DNA of 6,936 bases, from positions 1 to 6,936 of the forward strand of contig JAAYTV010000542.1 in NCBI GenBank assembly GCA_012523655.1, written 5' to 3'. Shown piece by piece: positions 1-5,560 of this stretch (its first letter is position 1; every line of letters starts with the position of its first letter). Position numbers and translations under genes: made by a program. Source of the stretch: a bacterium (GTDB taxonomy: Bacteria; Zhuqueibacterota; Zhuqueibacteria; Residuimicrobiales; Residuimicrobiaceae). Under the pieces are notes generated by a model that ran no database searches, was not told where the DNA came from, and was given only the letters and a program-made list of their open reading frames with translations.

Positions 1-719
1 GGCCCTGTATAGGTTTGAACAATGCTGCCGACGCCAAAGGCCCCGATTTCGACATAAGCGTAGCGGGCCAGATGAGGGTTTTCCAACAGAGCGACGTGAC
101 GTTCGTTCTGGCTAAAGACGTCGATGCCCAGGGCCAGGACCAGTGGATTGACCGAATGGTAGCGGCCTTTAATGTGACGCTGTTCGATGAGCCGGCCTGC
201 GCAGGGAAAATGAAAACGGTGGTAATCCGCCGGACAGAGGCGGATGACCGCCAGGCTGCCGTCATGAAATTCTGCGGCCGGACAGCCGAGCAGATCGTCC
301 ACGGTGAAAGAATTGCCCTTGACCGGAACCAGTGTGGTTTTGTGTAAACGGGGATAGACCAGAACGCGGCCGTCTGCGGGAGAGGCGATGTCGTAGTCAT
401 CGGGGGCAAAAGGACGTGCGCCGGGCTTGAGGCGCCGGGTGAAAAACGCATTGAAAGTGGGATAGCTCTCAACCGGATCGGCAAATTCCTTCGCATCGAT
501 AGCGAGATCGCGGATCACGGGCAAAATGCGTCTTCGGCTCCATCGCGTATCGGCGAACCAGCCGGCCAGCCGGCTCGGCCAGGCGTGATGAAACAGAAGA
601 GCGGCGAGCGATTTTCCTAATGGATGATAATAGGCCCAGCGCAAAAGCCCTTTGCCAAGGATGATCTCCTCTTCTTTGGCTGCTGCGCCACGGCGGTAAA
701 AATAAATGGATTCTGACAT
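1..719 (-). CDS. psd: Phosphatidylserine decarboxylase, N-terminal part (runs off the left edge)
   Basis: The reading frame is open from an ATG at 719-717 to the window edge (239 codons). The enzyme decarboxylates phosphatidylserine to phosphatidylethanolamine at the cytoplasmic membrane. Family landmarks appear in order: FNAFFTRRLKPGARP at residues 89-103, SPADGR (113-118), KGNSF...LLG (134-145), DYHRFHFP (165-172), a VNP...NER stretch (190-207) and GAFGVGSIVQTY (226-237). By analogy with E. coli Psd, D116 and H170 are the catalytic Asp and His. The LGST/GGST-type motif, where self-cleavage makes the pyruvoyl group, lies outside the window. The N-terminus (MSESIYFYRRG...) resembles the clostridial-type subfamily, which supports this start. 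The ribosome binding site is weak (CAGG about 14 bases upstream). The gene diverges from trmO. The family call is near certain; the C-terminus cannot be judged. Confidence 0.93.
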   Translation of the reverse strand, partial: MSESIYFYRRGAAAKEEEIILGKGLLRWAYYHPLGKSLAALLFHHAWPSRLAGWFADTRWSRRRILPVIRDLAIDAKEFADPVESYPTFNAFFTRRLKPGARPFAPDDYDIASPADGRVLVYPRLHKTTLVPVKGNSFTVDDLLGCPAAEFHDGSLAVIRLCPADYHRFHFPCAGRLIEQRHIKGRYHSVNPLVLALGIDVFSQNERHVALLENPHLARYAYVEIGAFGVGSIVQTYTG

Positions 720-946
720 GCAACGATCTTGACCTGAGGCGGGCGGATGGAACGCATGGTGTTGACTGGATGAGAGGATGATGGAATGATCAAGACCTCC
801 TGATACAACGTCTGATTCCTGCACTCCGTGTTTCCGGCAACAGGCCGTGTCCTTTAATTTTCTAAAAGGTAACCAATCCGAGTAACAGATGCAAACATAT
901 TTTTAATCCAGGCCGCTTGGCGGAAAGGGGCGCCGGGTTGCCGTCG

Positions 947-967
947 GCGGCCACTCGGCCCGGCCGC
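947..967. repeat. G+C-rich inverted repeat in the intergenic region
   Basis: GCGGCC (947-952) and GGCCGC (962-967) are perfect reverse complements around a 9-base loop, inside a block of unusually high G+C. No T-run follows on either strand, so an intrinsic terminator is not supported. In sequence this G+C-rich such stems arise easily by chance, and no known riboswitch signature was recognised around it. Confidence 0.3.
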
Positions 968-1023
968 GGAGCGCATGGGGCTGACAGGGGCGCTGCTCAG
1001 GGCCGGGCGCCGGCGAGGAAATA

Positions 1024-1069
1024 ATTGCATTTGTGCAATGTAATGAATACAAAAACTGCAATTTTGCAT
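1024..1069. promoter_or_regulatory. Operator-like cluster of ATTGCA/TGCAAT dyads
   Basis: ATTGCA (1024-1029) and TGCAAT (1034-1039) form a perfect 6-base dyad around TTTG. A second dyad, GCAA-TT-TTGC, sits at 1059-1068, and TGCAAT recurs at 1058-1063. The octamer TTGTGCAA occurs at 1031-1038 and again at 1101-1108. The cluster lies in the A+T-rich part of the psd/trmO divergent region, where a regulator could act on either gene. The binding protein is not recognised, and the biological role is inferred only from the symmetry and repetition. Confidence 0.35.
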
Positions 1070-1122
1070 TTCATTTGACAGCGTGATGGAAAGAGTTTCC
1101 TTGTGCAAACAATTAAAAAACA

Positions 1123-1148
1123 GTTAATAGTTAACCGGAATGCCGGTT
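1123..1148 (+). promoter_or_regulatory. Two overlapping inverted repeats upstream of trmO
   Basis: GTTAA-TAG-TTAAC (1123-1135) overlaps AACCGG-AATG-CCGGTT (1133-1148). Both stems are perfect and share bases 1133-1135, so they could not fully form together in RNA. Neither is followed by a T-run on the plus strand. On the minus strand a T-run (complement of 1115-1120) lies several bases beyond the stem, which is too far for a standard terminator. They could be an operator or an mRNA leader structure; the function is unknown. Confidence 0.3.
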
Positions 1149-1221
1149 GGTCTGATCTTTGCGATAAAAATTGTTTATCTAGTTGCTTTTGCATGCGGTC
1201 TCGCCATTCGACCAAAGAAAT

Positions 1222-1226
1222 GGAGG
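1222..1226 (+). promoter_or_regulatory. Ribosome binding site deciding the trmO start
   Basis: GGAGG at 1222-1226 lies 9 bases before the ATG at 1236. It selects this start over the in-frame ATG at 1140, which has no comparable site. Confidence 0.7.
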
Positions 1227-1235
1227 AATTCACCT

Positions 1236-1766
1236 ATGTCGAGCAATCCATCCCTATCGCAGAAACGGATCGTCTATCAGCCGATCGGCATCCTGCACAC
1301 CATGCATCAGGATCTAGAAAAAACACCCATTCAACCGGTTTTCGCCGCCGGCTGCAAGGGCGAGGCGGATATTTTCCCGCCTTTTGTCGACGGACTCGAG
1401 GATCTGGATGGATATTCGCATATCTATTTGATCTATCACTTGCATCGCGGTCAGCCGATGCAACTGAGGGTTCGGCCTTTTCTCGACGATGTGGCCAGAG
1501 GGATCTTTGCCACCCGGGCGACCTGCCGGCCCAATCCCATCGGCTTTAGCATTGTCCGTCTGCTCAAGCGGCAGGGCGCTGTTCTGTTGCTGGAGGACGT
1601 AGACATTCTGGATCAAACGCCGCTGCTGGACATTAAACCTTATGTAGAGAGGTTTGATTGTATTCAGGGCTGTCGCAGCGGATGGCAAGATCAGGTGGAT
1701 GACGCGACCGCCCGAATCCGTGGAAAGCGTGGTTTTGCCGGTACCGGAACCGATGAGACGAAATGA
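1236..1766 (+). CDS. trmO: TrmO/TsaA family tRNA methyltransferase (UPF0066)
   Basis: This 176-residue cytoplasmic protein belongs to the TsaA/VirR/TrmO beta-barrel family. Characterised members use S-adenosylmethionine to N6-methylate the threonylcarbamoyladenosine at position 37 of certain tRNAs. Family signatures include PIGILHT (16-22), P31-IQP (31-34), DGLEDLDGYSHIYLIY (52-67), GIFATRATCRPNPIGFS (89-105; the canonical form is GVFATRSPxRPNPIGLS) and DQTPLLDIKPY (126-136). The length matches the short form common in archaea and anaerobes, without the C-terminal domain of E. coli TrmO. The start is set by GGAGG about 9 bases before the ATG. The ORF continues upstream to 1140 without a better signal. 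It ends in tandem stops (TGATAA). The flavoprotein gene follows after 80 bases, so an operon is plausible. The family is clear; the exact substrate is inferred. Confidence 0.88.
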   Translation: MSSNPSLSQKRIVYQPIGILHTMHQDLEKTPIQPVFAAGCKGEADIFPPFVDGLEDLDGYSHIYLIYHLHRGQPMQLRVRPFLDDVARGIFATRATCRPNPIGFSIVRLLKRQGAVLLLEDVDILDQTPLLDIKPYVERFDCIQGCRSGWQDQVDDATARIRGKRGFAGTGTDETK

Positions 1767-1846
1767 TAAGGAAACAGGATTTCGGCCTGGTGCGTGCCTT
1801 GGGCGCTAAAAGCCGCTAGTCCACATGTAAAGGAGAAGAGCAAACG

Positions 1847-3208
1847 ATGGAAAAATTGACAACGGATGTGCTGGTCATCGGCGGCGGGCCTGCGGGCGTC
1901 ATCACCGCGATCTCCACTAAAAACACCTACCCAAACAAGCGGGTGATGCTGCTGCGCCGCGATGCCCGGGTGGTGGTGCCCTGCGGGATCCCCTACATGT
2001 TCGGCACGTTGGCCGCGGCGGAGGATAACCTGATGGGGGATGCTCCGCTGAAGGCCAAGAACGTAGAGCTCAGGATCGGTACTGCGGTGAGTGTGGATAC
2101 AGCCCGCAAGCTGGTGAGCCTCGAGTCGGGCGAAGAGATTGCGTTCGAAAAATTGGTGTTGGCCACAGGCAGCAAACCGATCATCCCCAAGCCGTTTCGC
2201 AGTCCGCTGAAAGGCGTTTATGCGGTTTACAAGGATTTTGAATATCTGGTGGAGATGCGTGAGCAGATCAAGGAGGCGCGTCATGTCGTGATCATCGGCG
2301 GCGGTTTTATCGGAGTGGAACTGGCCGATGAGATCAACAAGATGGGCGACAAGGTCGTGACCCTCACCGAGATGACCGATCATATTCTGCAGCAGTCCTT
2401 TGATGTCGAGTTTTGTGAAAAGGCGGAGGAGGTGCTGCGCTCAGACGGTGTGCAACTGCGCACCGGTATCAAAGTGGCAGGCCTGGGCGGTAAGGAACGG
2501 GTGGAGTATGTGGAGCTGGAGGGCGGCGAAAAAATAAAAGCGGATGCCGTGGTGCTTTCCATCGGCGCCCGGCCGACTACCGACCTGGCGGAAAAGATGG
2601 GCTTGCAGATCGCGGAATTCGGCGGCATCAAAGTGGATGAGTTCATGCGCACCAGCCATCCGGATATTTTTGCTGTGGGCGATTGCGCAGAGAAGCGTTG
2701 CTTCTTTTCCCGCAAGCATATCCCGATCATGCTGGCCTCCACCGCCACAGCGGAGGCGCGCTCCGCCGGTTCCAACATCTACAGCGTTAAATCCCTGGAG
2801 ATGAACAAAGGCACCATCGGCGTCTATTCGACGCGGGTGAACGGCCTCAGTCTGGGCACCGCCGGCCTGACCGAATCCAAAGCGCTGGCAGAAGGTTTTG
2901 ACATCGTAACCGGCATCAGCGATGGGATCGACAAACACCCTGGCACACTGCCGAACAAAAACAAGGTCCATGTCAAATTGCTGTTCTCCCGTTTCTCTGG
3001 CACGCTGCTGGGCGGACAGATCTATGGCGGCGACTCGGTGGGCGAGTTGATCAACACCGTCGCGCTGGCCATACAAAACAAGATGAGCATGGTGGATCTG
3101 GACACCATCCAATTTGGCACCCATCCATTGCTGACCGCGGCGCCGACCACGTATCCCTTGATCGTCTGCGCCAGCGATGCATTGAAAAAGGTCCATGTGC
3201 CGAATTAG
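1847..3208 (+). CDS. FAD/NAD(P)-dependent oxidoreductase, CoA-disulfide reductase / NADH oxidase-like
   Basis: This 453-residue flavoprotein belongs to the class that includes CoA-disulfide reductase, NADH oxidase and NADH:polysulfide reductase. The N-terminal FAD site is GGGPAG (12-17) and a second FAD-contact motif is LATGSKP (105-111). The NAD(P)-binding Rossmann motif is GGGFIG (151-156). FAVGDCAE (275-282) is the conserved FAD-binding motif near the C-terminal side. C46 in PCGIPY sits where CoADR and NADH oxidase carry their single redox-active cysteine, so a persulfide, disulfide or sulfenate cycle is likely. A dimerisation domain fills residues 320-453, and there is no rhodanese extension. 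AGGAG at 1831-1835 precedes the ATG by 11 bases. It lies 80 bases after trmO and 80 bases before the radical SAM start, all on one strand. The substrate cannot be read from the sequence; thiol or polysulfide reduction is an inference. Confidence 0.87.
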   Translation: MEKLTTDVLVIGGGPAGVITAISTKNTYPNKRVMLLRRDARVVVPCGIPYMFGTLAAAEDNLMGDAPLKAKNVELRIGTAVSVDTARKLVSLESGEEIAFEKLVLATGSKPIIPKPFRSPLKGVYAVYKDFEYLVEMREQIKEARHVVIIGGGFIGVELADEINKMGDKVVTLTEMTDHILQQSFDVEFCEKAEEVLRSDGVQLRTGIKVAGLGGKERVEYVELEGGEKIKADAVVLSIGARPTTDLAEKMGLQIAEFGGIKVDEFMRTSHPDIFAVGDCAEKRCFFSRKHIPIMLASTATAEARSAGSNIYSVKSLEMNKGTIGVYSTRVNGLSLGTAGLTESKALAEGFDIVTGISDGIDKHPGTLPNKNKVHVKLLFSRFSGTLLGGQIYGGDSVGELINTVALAIQNKMSMVDLDTIQFGTHPLLTAAPTTYPLIVCASDALKKVHVPN

Positions 3209-3215
3209 CTTTGAT

Positions 3216-3251
3216 GGCCAGGCCGACGTTCAAAGAGCGGTCTGGCCGCTC
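3216..3251 (+). promoter_or_regulatory. Alternative stems in the leader of the radical SAM gene
   Basis: GAGCGG (3235-3240) and CCGCTC (3246-3251) form a perfect 6-bp hairpin with a 5-base loop. GGCCAG (3216-3221) can instead pair with CTGGCC (3242-3247). The two pairings exclude each other. There is no U-tract, so this is not a standard terminator. It may be a leader switch, or chance in G+C-rich sequence. Confidence 0.25.
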
Positions 3252-3288
3252 ATCTGGATGTGCGGTCTGGCAACTGTGCAGGGCGATC

Positions 3289-4230
3289 ATGTATCAATAT
3301 CTTTTCGGTCCGATCCCTTCCCGACGACTCGGTCTTTCGTTGGGCATCGATCTGGTGCCGCTAAAAACATGCAACCTGAACTGTATCTATTGTGAATGCG
3401 GCCGCACGACCCAACTCACCATGGAACGCAGGGAGTATGTTCCTCTGGACCAAGTCTGTGAGGAACTGGAGCGCTATTTCTCCGATCACCACACTCCGGA
3501 TTACTTGACCTTTTCCGGTTCAGGAGAACCTCTGTTGCACAGCCGGGCCGGTGAATTGGTGGAATGGTTGAAAGACCGGTTTCCGCGTGTGCCGGTCGCG
3601 GTTTTGACCAACGGCACTCTGTTCACCGATCCGCAGGTGCGTCGTGCGTTTCGTCGCGCTGATGTCGTACTGCCTTCGCTGGATGCGGTTACTCCGGCCG
3701 TGTTTAAAAAGATCAACCGCCCTCATCCAACCCTGCAGATCGGGGAGATCATCGAAGGGCTGGTCCGTTTGCGTCAGGATTATGGCGGACGGATTTGGCT
3801 GGAGGTCTTTATCGTTCCTGGGCTCAATGACGCAGAGGACGAATTGGCGGCACTGCGAGACGCCCTTGTGCGGATCTCTCCGGACCTCGTGCAGGTGAAC
3901 ACTTTGGACCGACCGGGCGCGGTTCGCGCGGTAAGGACAGCCACGCTTTCCGAACTGCAGCGGGTTGTCGCCCTTTGGCAGCTGCCCAAGGTCGAGATCA
4001 TCGCGCGTTCTGCGGCAGGCCCTGAGCAGCGGGTCGTGCGCCGGGACAAGGAATCGGCCATTTTGGAGACCGTGGCCAGGCGGCCGTGCACGCTGGAGGA
4101 TCTGTCGGTCATCCTGGGGATGCATCAAAATGAACTCAATAAATATCTCGGCATTTTGGAAAAACAGAAAAAACTGTCAAGCCGGCGGCAAGGGACTCTG
4201 ATTTTTTATGAGAGAAGTCCAGACCGCTAA
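3289..4230 (+). CDS. Radical SAM protein (COG0731-like) with C-terminal winged-helix-like domain
   Basis: This 313-residue cytoplasmic enzyme is expected to bind a [4Fe-4S] cluster and cleave S-adenosylmethionine. The cluster motif CNLNCIYC gives C28, C32 and C35 (CxxxCxxC), and C37 follows. SGSGEP (76-81) is the SAM-binding GGE-like motif, and LTNGT (106-110) and EVFIVPGLND (172-181) are further barrel strands. The N-terminal signature YLFGPIPSRRLGLSLGIDLV (4-23) is typical of the wyosine-synthetase-like COG0731 group. After the barrel, about 253-308 looks like a small winged helix (AILETVARRPCTLEDLSVIL, then NELNKYL). ATG 3289 is preferred because homologues begin close to this signature. 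The frame extends to a TTG at 3211, which would add 26 unlike residues. The ribosome binding site is weak (AGGG). It follows the flavoprotein on the same strand. The substrate is unknown; true wyosine synthesis in a bacterium is unlikely. Confidence 0.85.
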   Translation: MYQYLFGPIPSRRLGLSLGIDLVPLKTCNLNCIYCECGRTTQLTMERREYVPLDQVCEELERYFSDHHTPDYLTFSGSGEPLLHSRAGELVEWLKDRFPRVPVAVLTNGTLFTDPQVRRAFRRADVVLPSLDAVTPAVFKKINRPHPTLQIGEIIEGLVRLRQDYGGRIWLEVFIVPGLNDAEDELAALRDALVRISPDLVQVNTLDRPGAVRAVRTATLSELQRVVALWQLPKVEIIARSAAGPEQRVVRRDKESAILETVARRPCTLEDLSVILGMHQNELNKYLGILEKQKKLSSRRQGTLIFYERSPDR

Positions 4231-4234
4231 GGGC

Positions 4235-4250
4235 TGGCGCACTCGGCGCT
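4235..4250 (+). promoter_or_regulatory. Weak -24/-12 (sigma-54) promoter-like sequence
   Basis: TGGCGCACTCGGCGCT has the GG-N10-GC spacing of sigma-54 promoters, with a good -24 box (TGGC) and a poor -12 box (GCGC instead of TTGC). It lies about 90 bases ahead of the GTG at 4340. Matches this weak are common in G+C-rich DNA; only the activator gene downstream makes it worth listing. Confidence 0.2.
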
Positions 4251-4339
4251 TGTCAAGAGGCGGAAAATCCTCCATAACCTCACGCTGGCTATGGAGCGGC
4301 CGGGGGGCTCAGCCTCCAAACCCCACATGGAGAAACACA

Positions 4340-4369
4340 GTGAAAAAATTTAAATTCAGAGAGCGGTGA
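4340..4369 (+). pseudogene. Start of a DUF4405-type gene, cut off after nine codons
   Basis: GGAG (4329-4332) stands 7 bases before a GTG at 4340, an excellent start signal. The frame reads VKKFKFRER and stops at TGA 4367-4369. A basic K/F/R start of this kind is typical of DUF4405 membrane proteins just before their first helix. The continuation of that family, its C-terminal half, begins almost at once in another frame (from about 4372). The best explanation is an out-of-frame internal deletion that removed the N-terminal membrane helices, which carry the haem-binding histidines in this family. The identification of the nine codons is an inference from the start signal plus what follows. 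Confidence 0.5.
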
Positions 4370-4623
4370 TGGCCTTGCACTTAAAATGGGAGTTGTTCAC
4401 CGCCTTTGCTTTTTCTTGTTTTATCCTCGTGGCGACGCTTTACAACAGAGAACCCTTTCGCACCGTCATCCGCTGGAACAATGCCATCAAGGAGCACTGG
4501 GCGGCGCAAGCCCAGGCGCAGCCGCCGATCCCGCATGCAGAGGAGTTGACCGCTGTGGAGTATTGTGAACAGCTGAACCTCTCCATGGAATTCTTTCAGC
4601 AAGCCGTTCAGCGTCGGGGCTGA
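4366..4623 (+). pseudogene. DUF4405-type membrane protein, middle fragment
   Basis: The ORF is 85 residues counted from the GTG at 4366; an ATG follows at 4369. It has one hydrophobic segment at about residues 8-26 (ELFTAFAFSCFILVATLY), then PFRTVIRWNNAIKEHW (31-46), then a helical repeat beginning HAEELTAVEYCEQL (57-70). This order matches the part of DUF4405 proteins after the N-terminal four-helix bundle: last helix, a PF...I(K)xxW stretch, then C-terminal helical repeats. The bundle itself is absent, an in-frame stop lies upstream at 4351-4353, and no good ribosome binding site precedes this start. It ends at a TGA beyond which the family sequence continues in the same frame. It could still be translated by coupling to the GTG start at 4340. 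Resemblance is judged from memory of the family. Confidence 0.6.
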
Positions 4624-4626
4624 AAA

Positions 4627-4944
4627 ATGGCAGGGGCGGAGGAGACCATCCAAGAGATCGCACGGGCCAACGGGGTGAGCCCGGCACAGATCTTTGCTGC
4701 CCTGAACCAGGCGGAACAGGGCCGTGGTGGCCAGGGAGCCGGCGGTTGGGGGAGAAAAACCGTGCAACAAATCTGTGGGGAAAGAGGCATTGAAATCGAG
4801 GTCGCTCTGCAGCGGCTGGCGGCGCAGGGGATTCAGGCTACACAGGAGGCTTTGATCAGGACCATCGCTGTTGAAGCGGGTTTATCGCCTAGTGCGGTGG
4901 TGAATTTGATCACTGGAGGCCACCGTGCGTCCTCGAATCCATAG
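4627..4944 (+). pseudogene. DUF4405-type C-terminal helical-repeat fragment
   Basis: This 105-residue fragment is in the same frame as the preceding one and separated from it only by TGA-AAA. It contains three more copies of a short helix-turn-helix-like repeat: TIQEIARANGVSPAQIF (7-23), TVQQICGERGIEIEVALQRL (45-64) and ALIRTIAVEAGLSPSAVV (75-92). A glycine-rich linker (32-42) lies between the first two. The pattern is hydrophobic-xx-[EQT]-hydrophobic-[AC]-xxxG. These repeats form the tail of DUF4405 proteins. An ATG at 4627, with GGGG about 6 bases before it, would allow reinitiation, so a separate soluble product is possible. The simpler reading is one gene interrupted by a nonsense codon. 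Confidence 0.6.
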
Positions 4945-4983
4945 CCGCCCCAATGGCCTTTTCCGCCTATCTGCATGGTCCTG

Positions 4984-4999
4984 GGGCAGGCGTCGTGCG
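4984..4999 (+). promoter_or_regulatory. Candidate -24/-12 (sigma-54) promoter before the exporter remnant
   Basis: GGGCAGGCGTCGTGCG has GG at 4985-4986 and GC at 4997-4998, separated by 10 bases, with GGCA and TGC agreeing with the TGGCACG-N4-TTGC consensus (about 8 of 12 informative positions). Transcription would start near 5010, leaving a leader of about 29 bases before the ATG pair at 5039. A sigma-54 activator gene follows within 600 bases. This is suggestive rather than strong. Confidence 0.33.
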
Positions 5000-5038
5000 C
5001 AGCGCTCACGGGATTCCTTTTAACAGAAAGCAGCCTGT

Positions 5039-5134
5039 ATGATGTTCGTCGGTATTGTAAAACATGCTCTGATGATCACCAGTTTTGTTTTCATGTGGAA
5101 TCATGGGTGCGGGAAAACCATCTGTATGTTCTAA
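5039..5134 (+). pseudogene. Start of an ArsP_2-like heavy-metal exporter gene, cut off after about 20 codons
   Basis: Two adjacent ATGs (5039, 5042) open a frame reading MMFVGIVKHALMITSFVFMW, which looks like the usual N-terminus of ArsP_2-type (PF11449) membrane proteins: a short lead, KHALMITxFVF, then the first helix. After W20 (codon 5096-5098) the family sequence ends, and the frame runs through NHGCGKTICMF to TAA at 5132-5134. The C-terminal end of the same family continues in another frame from about 5098. An out-of-frame internal deletion close to 5096-5099 explains both. GAAAG 8 bases before the first ATG is a modest ribosome binding site. Family memory, not a search, supports the call. 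Confidence 0.55.
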
Positions 5135-5468
5135 TGATCGCGGTGCTAGTGGGCATCATCCCCGAATCCGGGCCGCATCTGGTGTTTGTGACCATGTTTG
5201 CCGCCGGCGTTCTGCCGGTGAGTATTTTATTGGCCAATTCCATCGTACAGGATGGCCACGGCATGCTGCCCATGCTCGCGGTTTCGCGTAAAAGCTTTTT
5301 TTGGATTAAGGGCATCAACCTGATCGTTGGGCTGGCGGCCGGAGTGGTCGGCCTCTACTTTTGTTAAACTGCGGCCGCTGTTTGCACGTTTTTCGCTATC
5401 CGACCTTTTCCTCCTGCCACGCCTTTGCCGAGGGCGTAACCCTTCACTTTGCAGCAGCTAAAATCACC

Positions 5469-5496
5469 TTGAAATTGGCTGGATATTTTGTATATT
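5469..5496 (+). promoter_or_regulatory. Sigma-70-type promoter for the activator gene
   Basis: TTGAAA (5469-5474) and TATATT (5491-5496) are separated by 16 bases, in an A+T-rich pocket between G+C-rich genes. Transcription would begin near 5503, giving a leader of about 58 bases. This would let the activator be expressed independently of the genes upstream. Confidence 0.5.
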
Positions 5497-5560
5497 GCCA
5501 TCAGGGGTTGTGTCCTGCATCGAATGACCTGTGTGTAGCCGTACCAGACGAACGAGAGGT

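Larger units (their letters stand above)
720..1235. other. Divergent intergenic region between psd and trmO
   Basis: These 516 bases hold no convincing gene. From left to right they contain an AGGAGG on the minus strand at 796-801 with no usable psd start after it, a G+C-rich block (about 909-1017), an A+T-rich block (about 1018-1135) with TGCAA-type dyads, and two overlapping small hairpins at 1123-1148. No clear sigma-70 promoter was found for either gene. The TTGACA at 1075-1080 has no acceptable -10 at normal spacing. The frame upstream of trmO is open from an ATG at 1140 and would add a hydrophobic 32-residue extension, but the strong ribosome binding site at the downstream ATG argues against that start. 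Confidence 0.6.
4975..5367 (+). pseudogene. ArsP_2-like heavy-metal exporter, C-terminal fragment
   Basis: The ORF is 130 residues from an ATG at 4975, but only residues from about 42 onward look real. The first 41 overlap the gene start at 5039 in another frame and resemble nothing. The real part carries the end of the PF11449 putative 10TM heavy-metal (arsenic or manganese) exporter family: IIPESGPHLVFVTMF (61-75), a small-residue helix with ILLANSIVQDGHGMLPML (84-101), then SRKSFFWIKGINLIVGL (104-120) in a last helix. About three membrane segments remain, so transport by itself is unlikely. An ATG at 5134 overlaps the stop of the N-terminal piece (TAATG), so a 78-residue product could be made by coupling; a GTG at 5107 is another possible start. 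It ends 193 bases before the activator gene. Confidence 0.68.

Noticed and set aside
15..347. 110-residue ORF on the plus strand
   Set aside because: It lies antisense to the well-supported psd frame and has no family-like sequence.
617..808. 63-residue minus-strand ORF and 84-residue ORF at 469-723
   Set aside because: Both overlap psd in other frames; only the psd frame carries conserved motifs.
1075..1080. TTGACA as the -35 box of a trmO promoter
   Set aside because: No A+T-rich -10 hexamer occurs 16-18 bases downstream.
1140..1235. N-terminal hydrophobic extension of TrmO from the ATG at 1140
   Set aside because: Family members start close to the PIGI motif and GGAGG marks the ATG at 1236.
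2441..3196. 251-residue and 230-residue minus-strand ORFs over the flavoprotein
   Set aside because: They are antisense to a gene with clear FAD and NAD motifs and show no domain of their own.
4303..4317. Terminator hairpin GGGGGC-TCA-GCCTCC after the radical SAM gene
   Set aside because: The stem has a G-U pair and no following T-run; AAACCCC follows instead.
4621..4623. TGA read as selenocysteine or as a sense codon
   Set aside because: TGA ends trmO in the normal way, no selenoprotein motif surrounds this codon, and the neighbouring deletions point to gene decay.
4981..5020. NiCo (czcD-type) riboswitch suggested by GGGCAGGC, GCAGC and CGGGA
   Set aside because: The conserved pieces are too close together to leave room for the required helices of the four-way junction.
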